From NCBI RefSeq assembly GCF_932274485.2, contig NC_065879.2, forward strand, positions 16,356,591 to 16,420,590: a stretch of DNA of 64,000 nt. The letters run 5' to 3'. This DNA comes from Patella vulgata. Lineage: Eukaryota > Mollusca > Gastropoda > Patellidae. The position numbers and the translations under genes were made by a program. The notes under the pieces were generated by a model, which ran no database searches, was not told where the DNA came from, and saw only the letters and a list, made by a program, of their open reading frames with translations. Positions 32,720 through 43,100 of the stretch are shown here, one piece after another. Numbering within the stretch: the stretch's first letter is position 1; each line of letters starts with the position of its first letter.

Positions 32720-32948
32720 GGGGCGGTTGGATGGCCGAATGGTTAGCACGTGCGTGCTGTATCACAAAGCCTGTCATTGAGTCAACTGGCGTAGGGTCGC
32801 CTGTTCAACTTCGTGGGTTTTCTCCGGGTCCTCCGGTTTCCTCCCACTGCTAAAGACCCCTACGCGCAAGCGAATTGTTGAAATAAAATTAAAAACCATA
32901 TGTTAGTCCCGAAATGACCTAGTCTGTGTCGAGTGGAGGTTAAACCCC

Positions 32949-32991
<43 letters not shown>
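32720..32991 (+). mobile_element. SINE-A with (TC)n tail
   Basis: The head is GGTTGGATGGCCGAATGGTT. The B-box region is partly deleted (CTGGCGTAGGGTCGCC). The core and tail are complete and end in a 40-bp (TC)n run. Confidence 0.88.
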
Positions 32992-32996
<5 letters not shown>

Positions 32997-33011
32997 TTGG
33001 CTGACAAGAAC

Positions 33012-33345
33012 AGGGGGGGGTAGATGGCCGAATAGTTTGCACAAGCGCTGTATCATAAAGCCTGTCATTGAGTCAACTGGCGTGGTTTCGAATCCCCGGT
33101 TGCACGTGACAAGGAGTAGGGTCGCCTGTCCAACCTCGTGGGTTTTCTCGGGTCCTCCGGTTTCCTCCCACTGCTAATGGCCCCTACGCGCAAGCGGATT
33201 ATTGAAACAAAATTAAACCATATGTTAGTTCCGAAATTTGTGTGGAGTGGACGTTAAACCCCATAGTGGAGGTGCCAGGGAAACAATTCCCTCATGGCAA
33301 ACTGTATATATAGCGTATGCCCGTCTTCGGCATTAGCCTAGATAT
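33012..33345 (+). mobile_element. SINE-A followed directly by a SINE-B tail
   Basis: SINE-A runs from GATGGCCGAATAGTTTGCAC to GTGGACGTTAAACCCCAT (33012-33264). From 33265, AATTCCCTCATGGCAAACTG and GCGTATGCCCGTCTTCGGCA are SINE-B. SINE-A appears to have inserted next to, or into, an older SINE-B. Confidence 0.8.
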
Positions 33346-33563
33346 AGGCTATTAAAGGGTAGTTCTCTTACAGCACGGCCTAAATTTCTGACGTCATCCT
33401 TTCTCGCTTGGCATATTAATACGCCATGTCGCGCTGTAAACGACTTTTTTATAGGGTGGCTGCAGAAAAGTTCTTCATGGCCGCCACCCAAGCCTTGCAA
33501 CATAATTGACAAACGTGTGTACATCTCGAAAGGGACTATGTGTAGGATAAAGCATGAGACTGA

Positions 33564-33641
33564 GGTTATTCTGGGGAAAGAAAGACTGAAGAAAATAACC
33601 CGAGGGTTTTTTCTGAAGTTTTTCTTCCCAGCATAACCGAA
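33564..33641. repeat. Hairpin of about 78 bp
   Basis: The left arm GGTTATTCTGGGGAAAGAAA and the right arm, whose reverse reads GGTTATGCTGGGAAGAAAAA, pair over about 36 bp around a GGGTT/AACCC centre. Related words (AGAATAACCC) occur again at 33830-33890. Confidence 0.55.
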
Positions 33642-33649
33642 GTCGAGGA

Positions 33650-34640
33650 CTTTAACTTGCTTATAAAAAGTCTATGTTTACATGTACGCTTGTCTGCGAT
33701 ATCACCTCGGTGGAAGCGGACGTTAAATAAAGCTATTTCACACACACACACATGTATGCAAGATGAGAATATCCCAGAATTCCCGTAAGAAAAACCTTAT
33801 ATCATGTTTTCTTATGGAAAAAAAACCCTACCCTGGAAGAATAACCCGTTACAGGTTTAAAGAAAAACTTCCAGAAGAATAACCCCAAATCTTCCTGTAT
33901 ATATTCAAAGCCGCCCCTGTCTTTCATACCGCAAGTTATTCTTGGCATAGAATATACCCCAAAGATCAAATAGATTTACTGTTGCAGGTTTTTATAAGTA
34001 GGAAAAATGGACACCGCCGCCTTTGTACAGGTCTTTCACAGGTAAGCTTAGAATTTATCAGCAAGCCCTCGTAAATCTCTGCTCTATAGTACTATACACC
34101 TCTTTCCACTTTGCCAATCGTCTTTCCTCTCTCACGCTCACGATTTGTTTCCTTGATCTCTCATTACAACATTTTGATCTGTAAATAATGATGTTTCATA
34201 GTGGGGTCGCGATCAGAAGATGATTCTGGAATCGGATCGCAGCCAACAAAAGGCTGGGAACCGCTGTAATAGATATTTCGACATTTATTATTTGTTGCAC
34301 TTACTTTATTTCCATTCGCAGTGTTCATGCTGGTTCCCATTATTGTTCCACCAAATTTTCATTTGAATTGAATTACATATAATTGTTTCCTCCAATAAAT
34401 TAAAAATGTTTTTGGTATATATTTTTATTACATTGTTTTACTTATAGAATAGTTTTATGATATACATACATTATATACAATAATTATAAAATTCTTCTTC
34501 TCTGTTTACATATTATAGCTATTTTGAAAATATTTTCAAGGATTTCAAATTTTTTAGTAATTGCAAGAGTTCTCAAAATTTACTAATTAATTAGCCGTGG
34601 ATTTTTATTTAAAGATAAATAATTAAATCGTTTATGTCTT
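33650..34640. other. No gene recognised
   Basis: AT-rich DNA. It holds a short (CA)n run (33741-33752) and AATAACC words near 33838 and 33884. No second copies or coding signals were found. Confidence 0.35.
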
Positions 34641-34647
34641 AATTATG

Positions 34648-35275
34648 GGTACGGGATACTTCGTCCTTTAGGTCTATTCGTCCACATTGTCTATTTGTCC
34701 CCTAGGGCTATTCATCCCCAGATCGTTAAAAAAAACAATATGATGGCCAAATCCCTCTTCCTGTCTGAAACTGCTATTTTCTGCCAATTTTGAAACCCTT
34801 CGGTGCGAGTGGAGGTGGGGATGGGGGCTGCATTCTGTTGAACCCATGTCTAGACTGCTGTGACTGTGAGCTGGCATGTATAGGAAGCTATTTTCTTAAT
34901 TGCTAACTAGAGAAAGGTCTAAATTTTGTTTATTAAATTTAAAGACAATTATTGCCATGTCTGCAATGCAAACACATTCATTAATTGTGAAGTGGTTGAA
35001 GATGTTATGACCATGGACCTTATGTATTATAAAGTCCATGTTATAACTAATTGATGTCTAGTCTACATGGAACTACCATTATTGTTGTCCGGGGACTAAT
35101 TGGTCTTAGGGATGAAGAGTCATGGGACGAATTGTCTGCGACGAACTGACAATAGAAGCTAGTTCTCCGGGGACGAATAGTCCCAGGGGACTAATAGATC
35201 TTGGACGAACTGTCTTTTGGGACGAGTTGTCTGTCAACGAATTGTCTTGGTAAAAATTGTTGGGGGACGAATTGT
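34648..35275. repeat. Region of GACGAATTGTC-type words in both orientations
   Basis: The left part (34648-34725) has TTCGTCC, TATTCGTCCACATTGTC and TTTGTCCCCTAGGG. The right part (35090-35275) has many inverse forms, such as GGGACGAATTGTC, GGGGACGAATAGTCCC and GGGACGAGTTGTC. It looks like an inverted-repeat element with a simple-sequence origin. Confidence 0.5.
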
Positions 35276-35624
35276 CCTTAATTAGTTTATTACAACCCTT
35301 GGAACGGAACGGATGGACGACATGCACAATATTGTCAATAAACAAAGCTAAGACATTTTTTTGTGAAATTGCCAGATTCAAAATTTAATCTCCAAAATTA
35401 TATTTTAATAGCAATTCGCGAACATGGCGGTCGACTGGACGAGCCTTGATCCATACTATGTATTGGAAGTTAGGAACGCATTGACGACATAACAATTAAA
35501 AAAATTAAATAAATTTTAGCCAGGTACAATTGCCATAATACTACTTTTATCGTATAACTGGTAGAAATGGCGAGCAACAGAGTCAGTGTCCATTGTGATT
35601 TAAATTGACCAGTTTTTCTTTAGC

Positions 35625-37153
35625 TTAAAAATAGTCCGATTTTTTATCCCTGTTTATATAATATATTTCCTCTGCAAGATAAGGTTGTGGTTCTGGGTAA
35701 TGATAAATCATGCTTATGGCAATACCCAAAGCTGACTGATCTTCACGATGGCATTTATGGTATTTAAATACATCGAATGGACATCTAAGTCTTTGCTCAG
35801 TCCCTTCAGGCATAATACAATATCTCTGAAGAGCGCATGTTAACCAGGATCTCATGATGGCGTAGGAATACAGGTTGTTTTTCACAACCAAACCAAATGT
35901 CGCGCCTGCTTCTTTTATTTTATGAAACAAACATGGTTTCTCTTGAAAATATTCAAATGTTTTAGGAAATGTGTGATTAACTAGAAAAAATGGTAGATGT
36001 TCTACTGAGCGGAAAATGACACCAGTTTCCTTCACAAAATTAAATGTTGGTGTAAATCTTGAACTTCTAATTCGACCCGAAGCATCCATGTACATGACGA
36101 AACCATATTGGTTCAGGACTTCCTGTAACAAATAAAATATAGATAAAATATGAACAATAATTATGGGGATTACAACCATTGAGCCTATTGTGTGGGGATT
36201 CTACTATATAACAATCTGATTAAAACACAGATCCAATTTCGTTTTGTTTTTATAGTTCAAAATTTAGATTTTACTTGTCTTTACTACACTTGGATCTGGA
36301 AGCGTTGTTATTTAACTCGTGTTCTGCTTTAAATGAGGGGTCAGCCAATCAAATGGTCTGTCGAATCGAGCGTTTGACCTTTTTTGCGCGGAACTGTGGG
36401 TAGACATTAGCGGCAATAGAAATCAAAACAAAGCAAAAGTAGATAAAATATACATGGCGGTCGCTAATTGGTTAATCGAATGACTGACGTAATCGGGTCA
36501 AATGTCGCTTGCTTGGTACCTGACGTCATAGAACGTGAACTCCCACTATAACTTGTTAGATCTACATGCCGAAAGTATAAAAAACAAAACGAAATATAGA
36601 TCTATATTTTAATTAGATATTTTTTGTGGTTAAAAATATGTGATTCAAGTAAAACAACCAGCATAATATAATTATATTATACAGCATAGTAACGCATTAA
36701 AATGGCCTGACGATTCGTTTGATAACGATGAAAGTACTAGCCAAAAATTTAATTTTTAGTGTTTTTTTCTCTAATGTTTGAATTTGACTTTTATGTTTAA
36801 TTGATCGAGAGATCGTTTTATATTATTTTTTTCTATATAGATCATCATTATATCATACACAATGACATTATTTATGAATAGTCCCAAGACGGACGAAAAC
36901 TACTTTAAAATGTTTAAAATGTTATTAAACCATGCGTTGAAATGGTTAGCACGTGCGCGCTGCTCTGTATCATACGGTCTGTCATTGAGTCAACTGGCGG
37001 GGTTTCGATTCCTCGGTTGTACGTGACAAGGAGTAGGGTCGCTTGTCCAACCCCGTGGGTTTTCTTCGGGTCCTCCGGTTTCCTCCCACTGCTAAAGACC
37101 ATGTGAACCATGTGTTAGTCCCGAAATGACCTAGTTTGTGTCGAGTGGACGTT

Positions 37154-37188
<35 letters not shown>

Positions 37189-40100
37189 GTGTCGGCATAC
37201 CTTTTATCTTTCATCGTTTACCGTGAAACAAGGTATCTGTGAATAGTCTAGTTTTATGTGGATTGGGTAGTCATGTGGTATATTCTTGTTTAAAACAAGC
37301 AATAACAGCTTTGTGCCAAGATAAGACACATCTGTGTTTACATTGTGTTCTGCTGCCGTATAACCGTGAGACTTGGTCAATATCGGGATGTACGTCCATT
37401 TTATACACATTTTACAAAATTTCGGAACAAACATATGGCTTATTTGGCTTGTGTAGGGAGTATTTAGCAGTGGGGGGCAAAAAAGGGAACTAGACAAAAC
37501 CAACTAGGCTGGCCAGGTGACTATATTCTTTGTCACGCGCAAACTTGGGATTCAAATCAAGCCACTTGATTCAATGCCCGAACTTATGATCTAAAGACAA
37601 CTCGACCAACGAACCTCCCTTAAAGGGACAATAACACTCTTGCTGACTTGACAGCTCCAGAAAATAAACAAAATAGCCTTATTCTAAGTACTAGATGTGT
37701 TAGTGTCCTACCTGTTGTGTAAATTATCCATTAAATCTTATTTTACTTGTCCAAAGGGTTTAAAAATATTGTTAAATCCAAGTCACATTTGTAAAGCTTT
37801 ACGTCAGGCTTTTCAAATCAATTAGTTGAATTTTTCTAATTTTTTTAAATTAGGTGTGTTAAGATGAAATTTATATCATCAATTAATTGGAATATTGTAA
37901 AATAGTAAAAATAGTACATTTTGTTGACCAGAATAAAGATTGTGACATGTTATTCAGTTACAACAAGAGTGGTATCGAGCCTTTGAAGGCGCTCCACCGC
38001 AAAATAAAGTGTTTGGACCGATTTCTGAATCAAGAAAATATGTTCGTTAAAACAGTCGGTCATTTTGCTATGTCAAACTTTATTTCATCTGTTTTTCAAT
38101 TTGTTCCAAAGCAGCAAATTGTCAGTCTTACAGAAACTCTGTTCAAGTAAATAATACAGTTAAAAGTTAACAGTAGAAACGAGATTTGGAGGTGAAAATT
38201 TTCAAACTAAATGAATAATTTTATAAATTTCCTCTCGGAATCATCCTATTTAGATATTTAAAAAAATCCTTTTAAATTTTGATTTTCTATTTCTAATCTA
38301 GATCACTTTTTGAACCTGATACCTCTCTATAAACGCGCTGACTGCGCATGTAAGTTACTAAGAAATTTACCTGTATTATAATTGGTTTCCAGGCACAAAG
38401 ATGTAGAACTTTTATATGTTCAGGATATTTGTCAAACTCAAAAGTTCTTAATTCACATTTGCCATACCTTCTCACCTGAAAGCATTTCAAGTGATATTTA
38501 ATTCAAGACGTTAAACTAAATAATAATTTTATGTACGTGCTTGATTTCTCCATATTTGGAAGCCACAGGGGGTCAATGACTAAAGCGCTGGTTCAACAAC
38601 CAGGCGGTCCAGGGTTCGAACTAAATAGTAAGTGCAGGAGGACTGCAATACACACAAAACAAAACTGGCAAGATAAACCACATAGACATGGCAAGAAATA
38701 AGCAACAAATTATCAAATCAAATGAATGAATCCGGGGCCAGCCGTAAGCGTCCATTGCGCTGTACAGTCTGTAATCATATAGGCTTCACTAAGAATAAAA
38801 TAAAAAAGATGTAACATATCTTGAATGAAAATCATCTACCGGTTGACGTTAGAACGTCAAAAAAGATTTAACTTACGGCTTGTCGTTCTGTTTCGTTTAA
38901 TCCTATATCATATATAATAACTTTGATGTCAGGATAAGCTGGCCTTAAAATAGTGTCCAGCGAATACAGCGAGGCCTTCGCTTCATCAAAATGATTAGAA
39001 GAGATACCAAATACAATCGCGGGAGTATCAGGAATGGGTATCGTGGGGTCTGGTAAATCGGGTATATAGACGTCACCGGATGTTGTAGTCCTACTCGGGA
39101 AACCAAAACGGAAAAGATACTCTTCTACTTCCGGGGTAGTCTTCATCCCCAACAGACGCTTCATGTTACTGAGCTTGGTGGCATTGAAATAAGCCTTACA
39201 ATTTGTATCAAGGCCGTACACTCGACCTGTATAAATATAACCACATTAATTGTGAAATCCTGTGATCTATAAATATAATGGGGGGTTGGATGGCCGAATG
39301 GTTAGCACGTGTCGCTGTATCATAAGGTCTGTCATTGAGTCAACTGGCGTGGTTTCGAATCCCTAGTTTTACGTGACAAGGAGTAGGGTCGCCGGGTCCT
39401 CCGATTTCCTCCCACTGCTAAAGACCCCTACGCGCAAGCGAAGTATTGAAATAAAATTGAACCATGTGTTAGTGCCGAAATGACCTAGTGTGTGTCGAGT
39501 GGACGTTAAACTCTCTCTCTGTCTCTCTCTCTCTCTCCCTTTTGTGACAAAGTACTCTACAACTTTCACCAACTTGAACGATCATTTAGGTGCATAGAAC
39601 TTATTGACCTAAGCTGCTTTTGATAATATATATATTATAATGACTTTTCAACTCTGTATACATTTCTGTTAAGGCACGAACTGGCTATGATCTAATTAAA
39701 CATGTAATTAATCTCATATGTCATTTAAAAACTACATATAATCTGTGTACAAGCTCCACATGACTTCAAAGGAATATGCACTGGTCAGTAAGCATTCCAT
39801 GACGAGATAAAATAGACAATTGCAAGTATGATCATAAGTCTTATCTATTGTCCGAGGGTATATAACGAGGAATTTGCTGATTGTTAGAGAGACGAGCGGA
39901 GAGGAGCAGAGACGCAGACGAGATAAAAGCAGAGACCGACGAATGGACTCGTCCGAGTTCAGCCGCTGCCTTGGCAGAGGGTCGGAATAGTGGATTTAAT
40001 ATTGTTATATGTGTTCCTATTGTATTCTAGTTCCCGATGTAGTTTAGTTCATGTTGTATGTAACTGTTTGATATTCTGTCCCGATGTACATAAATCATAT

Positions 40101-43100
40101 ATTTACTAAACTGATCTCTGTTATCACTAAGATAGTTTTACACTTTCTCCAGTATTGGAAATATTTTAAAATGTTATAAATATGTTTATTTTATAAATAC
40201 AATTAAAATGGTAAAATTTGTCACACAAATTAGGGTAAATTCTATTTGTTATACAACGATGTTCCGCTGACATTAACATGGGGGGGGGGGGGGTATGGAT
40301 ATGAATCAGATTTTAATTTTGAAATCAATATTAACCTACCTCAAGGGGTTTAACGTACACTCGAAACAAACTGGATCATTTCGCGACGAACATATGGTTC
40401 TTTTTTTTCTCAATAGTTCGTTTGCACGTAGGGGTCTTTGACAGTGGTAGTAAACCCACGCGATTGGTCAGGCGACCCTGCTTACTGTCACGTGCAAGTA
40501 TGGGATTGAAACCACACCACATGACTAAATTACAGACCACCTGCATCTCACGCCCCCCCCCCTCCCCAATGTCTCAGATAAAGAGATTGTGTGTTAACGT
40601 CCACTCGATATAAACTGGGTCATTTCGGGACCAGCCCATGGTTCAATTGTATTAAAATAATTGGCATGCAGTGGGAGGAAACATGAGGACCCTTACCACT
40701 TGTCACGTACAAGCGAGGATCGAAACCACGCCACTTGACTCCATGACAGACCTTATGATCTAAAGCGCACGTTTAGACCATTCTGACACCCAACCTCCCG
40801 ATTAATTTTAGATTTTATTACTGCTTAATGAAGACTAGAGGAGTTATGTCGAAACGTCGCCCAGTATTCAGCAGTAATTGTATTCCATAGAAATGTATAT
40901 ATTTCACGTTCCATTCCTATGGTATCATTAAAGGGACAATAACACTCTTGCTGGCTTGAAAGCTCCAGAAAATAAATAATATCTCTATCTAAGTACTAGA
41001 TGTTTAAGTGTCCTACCTGTTGTGTAAATTATCCATTACATCCTATTTTACTTGTCCAGTGGTTCGAAAATATTTTTAAATCGAAGTTTCATTTGAAATG
41101 GTTTACGTTAGACGTTTCAAACCATTATGTTGAATTTTTCAAAATTTTTAAATAAGGTGTGTTAAGATGAAATTTGTATCATCAATTAATTGAAATATTC
41201 TAAAAAAAGTACAATTTGTTGACCAGAATAAAGATTGGGACATATTATTCAGTTACAACAAGAGTGGTATTGAGCCTTTAAAACAGTTCATATTAATTCT
41301 ATAACAATTTTCTCATAAATATCCATTCTATGACCTAACATTTTTCTAAAGATATCAATTCGATCAAGTGACACTGAACTAGAGCTGACACGTGGCAATG
41401 ACGACTTACCTTCTTCTTTAACGTCACGTGATGATTTTATATTGACATGAATGAAACTTGGAATCTGTAATAATAATAATAATAATAATAATGCCCAAGC
41501 ATTAGAAATCATTGCTGACATTAATCATTACAGTCCGATAAGCTATATTTAACGGAGCTAAGCCTCCAAATAAATATTAACCTTAATATTCAAAATTTAA
41601 AAAATAACCGAATTTAAGGGGCATTATATGGGAGATTAGATAAAGAGCTGGCAGTTCTCGCTATAATAGCTAAACACTAGATAATGTAAAGGGCATTTGA
41701 TAAAAAAAATTCAGTCAAATTGATCCATTCTCAATCGAGAATTTAGCGATTGAATTTTGGTCCTGCATCGATCATCATTACGGAAGTCGGTACGATAAAA
41801 AACATAGTCTCGATTATCAAGCTTTTGATTTAATCATGAATGAGCGTTGAGCAGCAGATCGGATCCTAATCCAGTAAATATCGCAGACTATGGTTGACAT
41901 GGGGAGTTGATTATGGTCTGGATAATTTAATTAATGTCTAATTAATAATTTAGAAAACATTTCAGGCCTAAAGAAAGACCTGCAATAGGCAGACTTAGCT
42001 CTTGCATAATGTATGTTTAAATTTAATATTGGTCCATGCAATCTCATTGTCAAAATATGGGATCCTAATATGCAATATTTAAGACACCATGGACATCTTA
42101 AAATAAGTACATTACGTCAGGTGTAATGAATAAAGAAAATATTGCGGAAGTAATTAAAATGTTTGAATCACATTCGACAAAATAATCAGACTTTTAAAAA
42201 TGTGTAGAATGGACTCAGCAGGCGCAAGCTCCTGTCGTACAATTTGGACTGTTCATTTCCCCGAACATAATTGGCTCGAAATTTCACTAAAACATATACC
42301 CGACACAAACTAGGTTCAATCTTATATTGAGTCTTTAACCGTTGAAAGACCCGGAGAGAACATACAAGGTTTATATTCAAAAATGAAATTTAAAAAATGG
42401 TCCCTTGTCAAGTAGTACTGCCCCTTTAATAATAACTACAGGAGGACGACATCACACATAAACAAGGTTTATTCCCACGAAGGCGCAGTTATTGACCGTA
42501 AAAGATTAAACGGTTACATCTCACTGTGCCCACTTTTGATTAATCCAATTAAGGTCTAATTAGGATTAGTATATTAAGCGGATTAGGATTAGGTGTTATA
42601 GGTAATTAGATGGAAAAAAACAAATATTGAAAGTGACTAAATATTCAGTCTTATAATTGGTGAGATGAACTCACTGTAATCGTTAAAGTGATGAATTTTA
42701 TTCAAAAAATGACACTTGAATATAATATGAATTATGTTCAGTAAGCCTACACATTACACGGTCTTTATAAGGACACACAGAAGTCAGTCTGTCATATTTC
42801 ATCATGGCAAACGTTCAAGTAAACATCCAGTACATCCCCAATGCTCAAGGTGGAGAAAACTTAGTCCATGAAGAATACAAATTCCGAGTGAAGAATCGAA
42901 AATTGTTATATTTTCATTAAATTATAAAGTGCTAATGTGATGTATGATATATCCATGTATGTTATATTTTTATTAAATATTTTATATATAAAACATCGAA
43001 AATTGTTATATTTTCATTAAATTATAAAGTGCTAATGTGATGTATGATATATCCATGTATGTTATATTTTTATTAAATATATATAAAACATCTAATTACC

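Noticed and set aside
38570-38630. Possible tRNA gene
   Set aside because: A-box and B-box-like text is present, but no acceptor stem pairs and it resembles a SINE head.
40840-40870. Hammerhead ribozyme of a Penelope-like terminal repeat
   Set aside because: TTAATGA and TCGAAAC are suggestive, but the CTGATGA core is not exact and stem II does not pair clearly.
41288-41409. Extension of exon 2 of the minus-strand gene to the end of its open frame
   Set aside because: A strong GTAAGT donor at 41409 has the phase required by exon 3; the extension runs toward repeat D and a stop.
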